From JBALVO01 sp036961445 (GTDB taxonomy: Bacteria > Pseudomonadota > Gammaproteobacteria > Pseudomonadales > Halieaceae): DNA of 64,000 bases. The stretch lies in NCBI GenBank assembly GCA_036961445.1, contig JBALVO010000007.1, positions 9,213 through 73,212 of the forward strand, written 5' to 3'. Below are positions 53,047 through 61,533 of the stretch, one piece after another (the stretch's first letter is position 1; each line of letters begins with the position of its first letter). The notes under the pieces are model-generated. The model was not told where the DNA came from. It did not search any database and saw only the letters and a program-made list of their open reading frames with translations. Position numbers and translations under genes: made by a program.

Positions 53047-53982
53047 TTAAGGCCCACCATCAGGTTTGTCCGCCGGCTCCCGCAGGTCTTTCACAAACAG
53101 AGACATCGAAGGACCTTCCCCATGGTCGGCGCTGACGCGAAATCCCAGTTTTTTTGCCAACGACAGCATAGGCGCATTTTCCCTGAGGATCAGGCCCTCC
53201 AGGCGGTTGATCCCGCCTACACTTGCCGCCAGTATCAATAAACGCATTAACTGGGTGGCGATACCCTGTCCGTGCAAGTCATCGGAGATAGCCACGGCGA
53301 ACTCGGCGACACCCTTGGTACCCATAGGCGCGTAGCGGGCGACGCCGACCTGGCGGTCCCCTGCCCCATCGGGAATCGTTGCGATAACGGCATAGCTAAA
53401 CGGATATTTGGGGTGGGTAAACTCTTCTAATACCGAGCTTGGCAGTTTCTCCATCCCTGAGAAGAAGCGCAAGTACCTGGACCTGTCAGAAAGCCCGACC
53501 ACAAAAGCCTGCTGCATCTCCGCGTCTTGAGGGTGAGTCATGCGAAATGTAACCTCAGTGCCATCGGTCAACGTGCTGACCGAGGTTGCAGTATGGGGAA
53601 GACCATCTGCCCCGGGCAGAAGCTCCGAAATTCGTGTAAGCAGGTAGGTAGTGGCCAATGGCTTATCAATAAAATCGGTCGCGCCCAATTCCACGATGTG
53701 CTGGCGTACTTCGCTGGGCGTATCGGTACCGAGCACAACAATTGGCGGGCATTGCCGCTCCAGCATCAATCGCTTTATCATTGCGATACCATCTGCTGCG
53801 GAAAAATCAATCTCGAGTAAGACGCAGCTGTTCTCAATGGCCAGTGTTTCCGAAGCATCCATAAAATGCTCTGCATCGGGAAAACATTTGACTCGTATAT
53901 CATAGCCCGCAAGTAGCGCGGCCAGTGCCTGACCCATCTCTGTGTCAGAACTAACTACATAGACAATATTCTCGAAGTCCAC
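53047..53982 (-). CDS. Pseudo-receiver domain fused to a GNAT acetyltransferase
   Basis: 311 residues. Residues 1 to about 122 look like a FixJ-type receiver (REC): the conserved Lys is present in FIDKPL (Lys107), but the phospho-acceptor position carries Glu57 (SCVLLEIDF) and the acidic pair at the top reads SSD. Residues about 145-300 form a GNAT domain with QVGVARYAPM, EFAVAISDDLHGQGIATQLM (acetyl-CoA loop) and LAKKLGFRV, close to the GNAT domain of Pat/YfiQ lysine acetyltransferases. The combination suggests an acetyltransferase tuned by a receiver-like domain that cannot be phosphorylated in the usual way. Confidence 0.85.
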   Translation of the reverse strand: MDFENIVYVVSSDTEMGQALAALLAGYDIRVKCFPDAEHFMDASETLAIENSCVLLEIDFSAADGIAMIKRLMLERQCPPIVVLGTDTPSEVRQHIVELGATDFIDKPLATTYLLTRISELLPGADGLPHTATSVSTLTDGTEVTFRMTHPQDAEMQQAFVVGLSDRSRYLRFFSGMEKLPSSVLEEFTHPKYPFSYAVIATIPDGAGDRQVGVARYAPMGTKGVAEFAVAISDDLHGQGIATQLMRLLILAASVGGINRLEGLILRENAPMLSLAKKLGFRVSADHGEGPSMSLFVKDLREPADKPDGGP

Positions 53983-54255
53983 GCGCGATGTCCTCCTATT
54001 CTTTTAACACTTTAATTCTGCCCGAGTAACGGATGATAGCGGCTGGAAATCGGTGGCATGCGTAACTATTCATCACCCAAGTGTGCCCGATTACCGATTT
54101 ACATGACAGTACCGCCTGGACTGGAGATACAACTGGCAGCAAAGTAGCTCTCGGAAAACTTGTTTATTGGTGCCAAATACGCTGCAGACGCACATCATTC
54201 CCAAGCTCGTGATAGTCTATTCTTAATATAGTCAAATTGTCCGGGGGTTGTTCCA

Positions 54256-55281
54256 TTGATTAAGGCTCTATCCGATAACCCCGTACATATCGACCGACTT
54301 TGCAGCCTGCTTGAACTGGGCGTACACCAGGGAACGCTGAGCCGGGTGCCGGGTGGATTTCATCACAGTATGTGGCGGCTGGAAACACAACGCGGTTGCT
54401 TTGCGGTTAAGCAGCTAGCGGACGATATGGATATGAATGACATGGCCACCGTTGCGCAGTTAAATGCCACTGAGGTCACGGCCTGCGAGTTTTCCCGACA
54501 TGAAATTCCCGCGCTGTATTCGCTGCACGTGGATCGACAACACCTGCAGTTACTGGACGGTGTGGGGTATCTCGTTTACCCCTGGACCACTGCCACCGCC
54601 TGCCACAGGAATGGTATCGAGGAGCATCACGCGGTCACAGTCGCTAGTACGCTCGCCCACATGCATCGCAGTGATATCGATGTGCCGGAACTACGAGATG
54701 TGCCTGCCTTTCCGGTAACCGCTGAGCGGGTGATAGACCTGGTGCAACTGGCCAGAGCGCGCAATGTCCGCTACAGCCATATTCTCGAGGACCGGCTGGA
54801 TGATCTATTGCGAATTGTAGCGTTACACGCCCCCGCGCTCGAGCGCCTCGAGGGGCACCAGGTGGTCAGCCACGGCGACCTGGATCACAAGAATGTCCTG
54901 TGGGACGAGGCGGGAGAGCCGCTGCTGATTGACTGGGAATCTGCCAGGCGCTTGAACCCGACATACGAGCTGTTGCTGGAAGCACTGGACTGGGGGGGCA
55001 TCACTGCCCACTTTGACGCGCGGCCTTTCACGACGATTCTGCGAGCCTACGTAGATGCCGGCGGCTTGATCGCAGAAGAGATGATACCGGCAGCTTCTGA
55101 CGCAATCCAGGGAGCCTGGGTCAGCTGGCTGCTGTACAACGTGGGCAGGGCAGTGGGACTGAATGATATACGCCAGCGCGCCATTGGCTCCAGCCAGGTG
55201 GATCTTGTGCTAAGCGCGCTGCTGCGCATGGAAAAACAAGCCGACCGGTTAACCGAGATTGCCATGCGGTACGCGTCCTGA
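54256..55281 (+). CDS. Phosphotransferase of the APH/choline-kinase fold
   Basis: 341 residues. The kinase core shows the Brenner motif SHGDLDHKNVLW (Asp208 catalytic, Asn213) and LIDWESA (Asp226 metal ligand), with a GGFHHSMWRLET Gly-loop at the N-terminus and Lys52 in AVKQL. The TTG at 54256 is used; a GGGGG site lies 8 bases upstream and no other start fits. Substrates of such enzymes include aminoglycosides, choline and methylthioribose; none can be singled out. Confidence 0.82.
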   Translation: MIKALSDNPVHIDRLCSLLELGVHQGTLSRVPGGFHHSMWRLETQRGCFAVKQLADDMDMNDMATVAQLNATEVTACEFSRHEIPALYSLHVDRQHLQLLDGVGYLVYPWTTATACHRNGIEEHHAVTVASTLAHMHRSDIDVPELRDVPAFPVTAERVIDLVQLARARNVRYSHILEDRLDDLLRIVALHAPALERLEGHQVVSHGDLDHKNVLWDEAGEPLLIDWESARRLNPTYELLLEALDWGGITAHFDARPFTTILRAYVDAGGLIAEEMIPAASDAIQGAWVSWLLYNVGRAVGLNDIRQRAIGSSQVDLVLSALLRMEKQADRLTEIAMRYAS

Positions 55282-55364
55282 CGGTGGTGAGATACGCCCT
55301 AAGCACACGTCACGATTCCGGTAGGCAAGTCGTAGCTAACTTTTCAGCACTCTCGCAAGCGCGG

Positions 55365-56213
55365 TTATTTTGGCCGTACTCTTTTCTTCCTACCGGGCCT
55401 ACGTGGTTTTTTATTGGCACCAGCAATGGGTTTTTTCTGCAACGGCTTGCGGGTTTTTTTTGCTCTCTTTTTAGTGCCTAAAGCGGGCTCAGAAGATGAG
55501 TTTTCCGTTAACTTGAACAGACCTGCAAGCTCGTGCTTTTTCAAATCTCGCCATTCACCCACTGGCAACCCTTTTGAGCTGACATTCATAATTCGAACTC
55601 GCTCAAGTTTAGTGATGTCATAACCAAAATACTCGCACATGCGCCGAATCTGGCGATTCAACCCTTGAATCAGAGTAATCCTGAAAACATAAGGTGACTC
55701 CCGTGTGACCTCACACTTTTTGGTGTGCACTCCCAGCATCGGAACCCCTGAGCTCATACCGATGATAAATTCATCGCTAATCGGCTTGTTAACCGTTACC
55801 ACATACTCCTTCTCATGGCTGTTACCGGCACGAAGAATTTTGTTCACAAGATCGCCGTTATTGGTCAGAAATATCAACCCTTGCGAATCTTTATCCAAAC
55901 GACCTATGGGGAAAATACGGGTGCTGTGATTGACAAAATCAACGATGTTATCTCTTTCACTTTTTTCGGTGGTGCTGACGATACCTACCGGTTTATTCAG
56001 CGCCAAAAATATCAGCTCTTCTTCATCACGCGGATCAATCGACTGCCCGTTAACTTTTACCTTATCGCCGGCAAACACCTGATCGCCTATCTTGGCTCGC
56101 TTTCCGTTGACATAGACATTACCCTGCTCAATGAAGCGATCGGCTTCTCTTCTTGAGCAGATACCGCTTTCACTGATAAATTTATTAAGGCGGGTTGATG
56201 TAGGGCTGAGCAT
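55365..56213 (-). CDS. rluF: 23S rRNA pseudouridine 2604 synthase
   Basis: 282 residues. An S4 RNA-binding domain (RLNKFISESGICSRREADRF) precedes the RsuA/RluF catalytic domain; GRLDKDSQGL places the nucleophile at Asp107, the same number as in E. coli RluF. The FVNHSTRIFPIGR and LNRQIRRMCEYFGYD blocks are also shared. It isomerises U2604 in helix 93 of 23S rRNA and also U35 of tRNA-Tyr. The C-terminus is a long Lys/Arg/Pro tail (about 45 residues) that would add RNA affinity. Confidence 0.95.
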   Translation of the reverse strand: MLSPTSTRLNKFISESGICSRREADRFIEQGNVYVNGKRAKIGDQVFAGDKVKVNGQSIDPRDEEELIFLALNKPVGIVSTTEKSERDNIVDFVNHSTRIFPIGRLDKDSQGLIFLTNNGDLVNKILRAGNSHEKEYVVTVNKPISDEFIIGMSSGVPMLGVHTKKCEVTRESPYVFRITLIQGLNRQIRRMCEYFGYDITKLERVRIMNVSSKGLPVGEWRDLKKHELAGLFKLTENSSSEPALGTKKRAKKTRKPLQKKPIAGANKKPRRPGRKKRVRPK

Positions 56214-56546
56214 AAGTCGGTTACACGTAATAAGACCAGGGAATAATGGATGCTAAGGGGGACTCGGCGGATTCATCACCAGCCAGCCCATTACAGGGCC
56301 ATCTTTGAGGTCACCATAACACATCAATAAATCCTTGGTAACGCGAACACCTCGATAAAATCTGTACCTTTTGATATCCGGGAGCGCGGCACCTGAGCAG
56401 CGCCTGATTATGTCACCCATTAATTAAGCCGCTACACAGAGCATCAGTGGCGCAGCCAGCGACGCACGACTGCCAAAAAATTGTGTTAGATTCAACCGAG
56501 CGTTTAAACAGTAGCTGCGTGTGCCTTTAACCGACGGAGAAACCTC
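56214..56546. other. 333-base divergent region between rluF and the Ddn-like gene
   Basis: No gene supported. An AAAAAATTGTGTTAGAT stretch near 56474 on the plus strand could hold a weak promoter. I see nothing else. Confidence 0.35.
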
Positions 56547-57005
56547 ATGAATAATCAGGATCCAGCCAGTAAAAATCAGTTTAATCCGCCAAAATGGATT
56601 TTGAAAACGATGTCCCGCTCCCACATTTTTCTCAACCGCCTCTCGCTTGGCAGATTGTTCAATACCTTGTCCGGCGATGAAGTATGCTTTGTGACGATGA
56701 CGGGCGCCAAGTCAGGACGAGCCATCGAGATGCCTCTTATGTACGTACCTTATAATAACGGCGTACTACTGGTCGCATCCAGGGGCGGCAGTCCTAATAA
56801 CCCGGTGTGGTACCACAACATTGCCAAAAACCCGGACATCACCGTCAGGTACCGCGGTAAAAAAATGTCGTTGCATGCCCGCTTGGCTACGGCAGATGAA
56901 AAACCGGAGCTATGGCCTATCTGTGACAGTCACTACGCGCCATACGCCGACTATCGGGCGCGCACTGATCGGGATATTCCCGTCTTTGTCTGCGAGCCAC
57001 TATAA
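56547..57005 (+). CDS. Ddn-like nitroreductase/quinone reductase family protein
   Basis: 152 residues. The split-barrel FMN/F420-binding family (DUF385) shows TMTGAKSGRAIEMPLMYVP, GVLLVASRGGSPNNPVWYHNI and NPDITVRYRGK. In mycobacteria Ddn uses reduced F420; gammaproteobacteria usually lack F420, so the cofactor here may be another flavin, or F420 may be made. RBS GGAGAA precedes the ATG. Confidence 0.88.
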   Translation: MNNQDPASKNQFNPPKWILKTMSRSHIFLNRLSLGRLFNTLSGDEVCFVTMTGAKSGRAIEMPLMYVPYNNGVLLVASRGGSPNNPVWYHNIAKNPDITVRYRGKKMSLHARLATADEKPELWPICDSHYAPYADYRARTDRDIPVFVCEPL

Positions 57006-57108
57006 ATCGCCTTCAAGGGATAGCCACAAGGCCACTCACGAGCCAGACAAGGCCTTCAAAGAATTTCGATAGATTACCGATAGCCTCGGAAGCGCGAGCG
57101 AACAAACC

Positions 57109-57615
57109 TTATCTGGTATTGAGCTCAACCTTGGCTGCCTGAAGCATTTCCGGGGTCACTGTTTTGCCGGTTTCATAATAAATTTTTTGTGCAATGGTGG
57201 AATCGCGCACAGCATTGGCGACAATCTTTCCGACCACCAGTCTGTCCAGCCACTTACCGAGAAAACCCAGCCCTATCTCATAGCGCATTGCGTTGCATAG
57301 AAACACTTTGGCGTCGCGTTCAACCAGGCCGTAGTCAAACCAGGCGCTTTTTAATGGCGGTATAGGGCCTTTTTCACCGCGGTGCAGACGCAGTGTAAAA
57401 CCCTGACCATCGTGCCATTGCGTGACAGTTTCATCCAACGCCAGCTTGCCCTGGCAAACCGTGCGACTGGCCCCCATACCTTCGCGCTGCTCGGTGGTGA
57501 TATCCACGCTGATCAGGCCCGGCACGTATTGGATCGCAGCACTAAAATCACGCAGCATCTCCCAGGCCTGTGCGCGACTGACGTGAACTTCGACTTCGTA
57601 TTCGGCTGCAGACAT
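57109..57615 (-). CDS. SRPBCC (START-like) family protein
   Basis: 168 residues. The SRPBCC helix-grip fold shows as VEVHVSRAQAWEMLRDFSAAIQYVPG at the start and a long C-terminal helix. Members bind hydrophobic ligands or act as cyclases and hydratases. No ligand residues assigned. Lies tail to tail with the Ddn-like gene. Confidence 0.8.
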   Translation of the reverse strand: MSAAEYEVEVHVSRAQAWEMLRDFSAAIQYVPGLISVDITTEQREGMGASRTVCQGKLALDETVTQWHDGQGFTLRLHRGEKGPIPPLKSAWFDYGLVERDAKVFLCNAMRYEIGLGFLGKWLDRLVVGKIVANAVRDSTIAQKIYYETGKTVTPEMLQAAKVELNTR

Positions 57616-57815
57616 AAAGCATTTACTCGCGCGGATTGACTGAGTAAATTACAGCAAAGCATTGGCAAAGTCCTCTCTCTGGGCCTGCCACCTGAAAAAC
57701 GCATAAAGGTCTTCGAATGCGGTAAATATAGCTGTACCTTTTATTCTCATAGCTGATTTACTTAGCCGGGCTAATTACATGTTGGCGGCTAATCGCCTGG
57801 CAACGGGGTACGACA

Positions 57816-58104
57816 ATGAAAATATGGACTATCGCTCCCTGGCTTACGGCCGAAGCAATGGTAGAACTGGCGATTCACGCAGACGCCCTGGGTTTTGAGG
57901 GCAGCATGGGCGCCGACCACGGTTTTGTTCCCCAGGTCATGGAGAATGCCTATCTCTATTCTGACGACGGTACTCCTCCCATTAGCGGCGACATGCCCTA
58001 CCCCGACGTCTGGACCACAATTGCCGCGATGGCGACTGCCTATAAAGGATAAGCTAAAAGAAATGGACATGTTCGCCAAACACCTGATGCCACTACTGAC
58101 ATAA
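57816..58104 (+). pseudogene. Broken luciferase-like (LLM) flavin-dependent oxidoreductase
   Basis: The first 78 residues (57816-58052) match the N-terminus of LLM-class enzymes, which use FMN or F420: MKIWTIAPWLTAEAMVELAI, then DALGFEGSMGADH and DVWTTIAAMATAYKG, then a stop. Directly afterwards the DNA, in another frame, encodes KLKEMDMFAKHLMPLLT, the typical LLM C-terminus (helix before the stop at 58104). About 200 middle residues are missing. It is the same pattern of central deletion with a frame change as in the rsgA remnant. Confidence 0.75.
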
Positions 58105-58159
58105 GGCGCTGGTATATAGCACTGGCATCAATCGTTAGCAGGAAGTTATGGGGAAGGGC

Positions 58160-58780
58160 TCAACCCGGATCCGCCAACAACACCGCGACCATGCAGGCAC
58201 ACAGTGTGTCGACAAAATTTTTGCTTTCTGCTGCCGGCTCAAGATCGTAAAAATTGGCCAGGCCGTTGAATAACATGCAATGCAGAAGAATCATCTTGGC
58301 CCGCAGGGCATCCGCGCTGTGCGGGGCCAGAAAAGGTCGCATCAGGCGCTGCAGGCGAAGCACTTCCGGGCGGTCATTAATCCGCTGAAGGCTCATACCT
58401 ATGTGCTTGCTGGAGTTAATCAGCTGCCGGTTAAGCATTAGATAGGTCAGACCATTGGTATGTGACTGCACATGGCGGGCGATGGGTAAAACTTGCGCTT
58501 CGATCAGTTCACGCAGGGTGATTTCTTCTTGTCGTTCAAGTTGGTCCAACATCACCTGGCGCGCGAGGGCGATCATGTCGCTGTGCTTATCTAGAACCGC
58601 ATTAATCAGGCCTGCCCTGTCACCAAAATGGTACTGCGCAGCATTGCGATTCTTCTGGCCAGCTTCTCGGCTGACATCCACCAATTTGACCTGGTCGACA
58701 CCTTGGTCGGCAAAAAGACGCTCGGCAGTGTCCACCAGGCGTCGCTTGGTCTCCAGACCATCTTTTCGAGCAAGCTTCAA
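58160..58780 (-). CDS. TetR family transcriptional regulator
   Basis: 206 residues with a TTG start and an ACAGGA site. The N-terminal helix-turn-helix is RRLVDTAERLFADQGVDQVK, then VSREAGQKNRNAAQYHFGDRAGLINAVL. The C-terminal ligand and dimer domain is less conserved. It is divergent from the MBL-sulfotransferase-SDR operon, and the inverted repeats between them are likely its operator. TetR proteins usually repress the neighbouring operon until a ligand binds. Confidence 0.9.
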   Translation of the reverse strand: MKLARKDGLETKRRLVDTAERLFADQGVDQVKLVDVSREAGQKNRNAAQYHFGDRAGLINAVLDKHSDMIALARQVMLDQLERQEEITLRELIEAQVLPIARHVQSHTNGLTYLMLNRQLINSSKHIGMSLQRINDRPEVLRLQRLMRPFLAPHSADALRAKMILLHCMLFNGLANFYDLEPAAESKNFVDTLCACMVAVLLADPG

Positions 58781-58831
58781 AATCGTTATCCTGTAGTGAT
58801 TAACAGCGCTAGCTTACACCAGACCAACCTC

Positions 58832-58904
58832 TTAGTTAATACCTAATATTATTTAGTTGTCAAACCGCAGCTGCACCACTATAGTTAATACCATAGCTTA
58901 ACTA
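58832..58904 (+). promoter_or_regulatory. Promoter of the MBL operon with TetR-type operator repeats
   Basis: A strong sigma-70 promoter is readable: TTGTCA (58857-58862), 17 bases, TATAGT (58880-58885). The inverted repeat TAGTTAA, 9 bases, TTAACTA (58882-58904) overlaps the -10 and start site. A second copy of TTAGTTAATACCTAA lies at 58832-58846. The shared TAGTTAATACC core twice, once on either side of the -35, fits a TetR operator that blocks RNA polymerase. Confidence 0.75.
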
Positions 58905-58936
58905 AATATCGCCAAATACGCACCCCAGAGGAAAAT

Positions 58937-60214
58937 ATGAGAACTCCGCTGTACAAATCACGCCCCTACGGTCCCTCCTCTGCTAGATTTGGAGGCGAGA
59001 GAATTAATGATTTTATTGTAATGTCGGAGGGCACATCCAATAGCTACCTGATCGAAACATCTGAGGGCAGTATTTTGGTCAATACCGGTATGGGTTATGA
59101 AGCGCCTGTTCACCACCAAAATTACCAGGACCTGTCTTCTGCCGGCGACAATATTCGCTATGTCATCACTACCCAGGGCCACGTGGATCACGTTGGCGGT
59201 GTGCAGTATTTTCGCGAGTTGAATCCGCGGTTGACGTATATTGCGCAGGCAGAAAATGAGGAACACCAAACCTACGATGAGCGCTTGCGGGAATTCCGTG
59301 CCAATCGCTCTGCGTTTCGCTTCCTCGATGCCTTTACTGAAGATTTTGGCTACTATACCGAACAGGGTTACACCGACATTAATCGCCAGGACCGCCCCAC
59401 CGCGGACGTAACTTTTGACGATCGTCATGAGTTCACACTGGGCGGCCTCGAGGTGGTGCTGATTGGCGTAAAAGGTGCAGAGACCAACGACTCCCTCATC
59501 GTATGGTTGCCACAACACGGTATTTGTTTTACTGGAAACCTGTTTGGCTGCCCCTTCGGCCACTTCCCCAACCTGGTAACTATCAGGGGAGACCGTTACC
59601 GGGATGCGCTGGTCTGCGCCGCCGCAGCACAAACGGTGTTGGACCTGGATGCCAGCCTTATCCTGTATGGCCACCACGCTCCGGTTAAAGGAAAAGAGCT
59701 AATCAGAACCGAAGTCACTGCCATCCGCGATGCCATCATGTATGTGCACGATGCAACGGTAAGGGGTATGAACGAAGGCAAGGACCTGTACACGCTGATG
59801 CAAGAGATCAAATTGCCGGCCGCATACGAGGTTGGCCAGGGCTATGGCAAGGTATCCTGGAGTATCAGGGCGATCTGGGAAAACTATGCCGGCTGGTTTC
59901 ATCACGATTCCACCACCGAGCTTTATAGCGTGCCGCGCAGCGCTGTATATGCAGACCTGATTGAACTTGTCGGCGCCGATGCACTGGTCAGTCGGGCACA
60001 ACAAAAATTTGACGCCGGCGAAGCCGAACAGGCCCTGCACCTGCTGGACATTGTTCTCACGCAGCAGCCCGGCTGTGAACAAGCAATCACCCTGGCGCTT
60101 GCCGTTCACGAAAAACTATTGGGAGAAGCTGATAATTTCTGGCTGACCGGGTGGCTGGAAAATCAGATCAAACTGTTAAAAGGTGGCCACACCGCCGCCT
60201 TGTCTTTTAAATAA
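58937..60214 (+). CDS. MBL-fold hydrolase, alkylsulfatase-like with dimerisation domain
   Basis: 425 residues, no signal peptide. The metallo-beta-lactamase fold shows ITTQGHVDHVGG; the classical HxHxDH motif reads Gln80-Gly-His82-Val-Asp84-His85, so the first His is Gln. Glu182 (KGAETNDSL) and His245/246 (YGHHAP) are possible further ligands. The NLVTIRGDRYRDA block and the C-terminal YVHDATVRGMNEGKDLYTL and GWFHHDSTTELYS segments are typical of the alkylsulfatase family (SdsA1/Bds1). First gene of an operon with a sulfotransferase, which makes a sulfate ester chemistry plausible. Confidence 0.85.
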   Translation: MRTPLYKSRPYGPSSARFGGERINDFIVMSEGTSNSYLIETSEGSILVNTGMGYEAPVHHQNYQDLSSAGDNIRYVITTQGHVDHVGGVQYFRELNPRLTYIAQAENEEHQTYDERLREFRANRSAFRFLDAFTEDFGYYTEQGYTDINRQDRPTADVTFDDRHEFTLGGLEVVLIGVKGAETNDSLIVWLPQHGICFTGNLFGCPFGHFPNLVTIRGDRYRDALVCAAAAQTVLDLDASLILYGHHAPVKGKELIRTEVTAIRDAIMYVHDATVRGMNEGKDLYTLMQEIKLPAAYEVGQGYGKVSWSIRAIWENYAGWFHHDSTTELYSVPRSAVYADLIELVGADALVSRAQQKFDAGEAEQALHLLDIVLTQQPGCEQAITLALAVHEKLLGEADNFWLTGWLENQIKLLKGGHTAALSFK

Positions 60215-60252
60215 GCATCGGCCCTGCAATATCAAACAACGAGAAAATAGTA

Positions 60253-61515
60253 ATGTCTGATGAAATCCATATTGACGACCTGGCGAACCCGGTGCACACC
60301 GACAGTCAGCGCGAAGTGCTGGCATATGGTGAGACACTGACCGTGGAAATCGATCGCGATTCAATTCTGGCCGAGGCGGAGCAAAAGACCGGCCTGAATG
60401 ATTGGGGGCCGAATGACTTCCTGGAGCGCCTGGACTTACTCTGTAACGAGTGGAGCAACGATGATGGGCTGAACAATCTCGGCCGGCTGGGGCTGCGCAA
60501 TAAACTGGTACTACATGCCAGCAGCCGCCTGTTAATTCAACAACAATTTATCGAACACCCCGAGATACACGATATTCAGATTGAGAAACCCATTATTGTT
60601 GCCGGGCTGCCACGCTCGGGCACCACCCATCTGCTCAACCTGATGGCTTCCGATTCCCGCTTGCGTGCGCTGCCCTTGTGGGAGTCATACGAGCCGGTGC
60701 CAATGCCAGGCGAGGAATTATTGGCAGACGGCACCGACCCACGCTACCAGCGCTGTGCTGATTCCTGGGACATGATGCAGGCGATGACGCCCTACCTGGC
60801 AGCCATGCACCCAATGAACCCCGAACATATTCACGAAGAGCTGGAGCTTATGGGCCCCAACTTCGGTTCCTACAACTACGAATGGCTCAGCCAGTCACCG
60901 CGCTGGCGGGATCACTACTACGGTGAAGACCAGACCTACCAGTACGAGTATATGCGTGACGTCCTGAAGCTGCTCACCTGGCAGCAGCGTGACACCGACA
61001 GACCCACTCGCTGGGTGCTCAAGTGTCCACAGCACCTGGAGCAATTACCGGTACTGCACAAGGTTTTCCCCGATGCGACTATCGCAATTACTCACCGCGA
61101 TCCAGTAGCGGTTATCCAGTCTTGCATTACCATGCTCGGCTACGGCCAGCGCATGAGCCGCAAGAAGGTCCTCACCGACCAGTTGCTGGAGTACTGGAGT
61201 GATCGTATCGCGCACCTGCTACAGGCCTGCGTCACCGATCGCCAGAAGCTGCCGGAGGACCAGAGCATCGATGTACCTTTTCATATTTTGATCAAGGACG
61301 ATATCGCCATGGTGCAGAAGATTTATGACAAAGCCGGATTGGCGATGACCGACCAGGCACAGACCGAACTGAAGCATTTTGTCGATGAGCATAAAGGTGA
61401 TTACGGCAAAGTGATATACGATCTCAAAGGACAGTTTGGGGCCGACCCGGACGAGTTACGCGAGCAATTTAACTTTTACTATGCTGCCTTCCCGGTCAAG
61501 CGCGCCAAGGGCTAA
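60253..61515 (+). CDS. Sulfotransferase family protein (PAPS-dependent)
   Basis: 420 residues. The PAPS 5'-phosphosulfate loop PRSGTTHLLNLM is at 120-131 and the 3'-phosphate region lies later in FPDATIAITHRDPVAVIQS. An N-terminal 100-residue helical region and a C-terminal LREQFNFYYAAF tail flank the core. Family members sulfate hydroxyl groups of lipids, sterols or sugars in the cytoplasm. Second in the operon; 38 bases after the MBL gene. Confidence 0.88.
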   Translation: MSDEIHIDDLANPVHTDSQREVLAYGETLTVEIDRDSILAEAEQKTGLNDWGPNDFLERLDLLCNEWSNDDGLNNLGRLGLRNKLVLHASSRLLIQQQFIEHPEIHDIQIEKPIIVAGLPRSGTTHLLNLMASDSRLRALPLWESYEPVPMPGEELLADGTDPRYQRCADSWDMMQAMTPYLAAMHPMNPEHIHEELELMGPNFGSYNYEWLSQSPRWRDHYYGEDQTYQYEYMRDVLKLLTWQQRDTDRPTRWVLKCPQHLEQLPVLHKVFPDATIAITHRDPVAVIQSCITMLGYGQRMSRKKVLTDQLLEYWSDRIAHLLQACVTDRQKLPEDQSIDVPFHILIKDDIAMVQKIYDKAGLAMTDQAQTELKHFVDEHKGDYGKVIYDLKGQFGADPDELREQFNFYYAAFPVKRAKG

Positions 61516-61533
61516 CAACACACAGGACGTATT

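Noticed and set aside
54205..54240. ATAGTC direct repeat upstream of the APH-fold kinase
   Set aside because: Only six bases and no promoter fits; likely chance.
57005..57108. GCCTTC/AAGGC repeats between the Ddn-like and SRPBCC genes
   Set aside because: Arms are too far apart and without a T-tract; not a convincing terminator.
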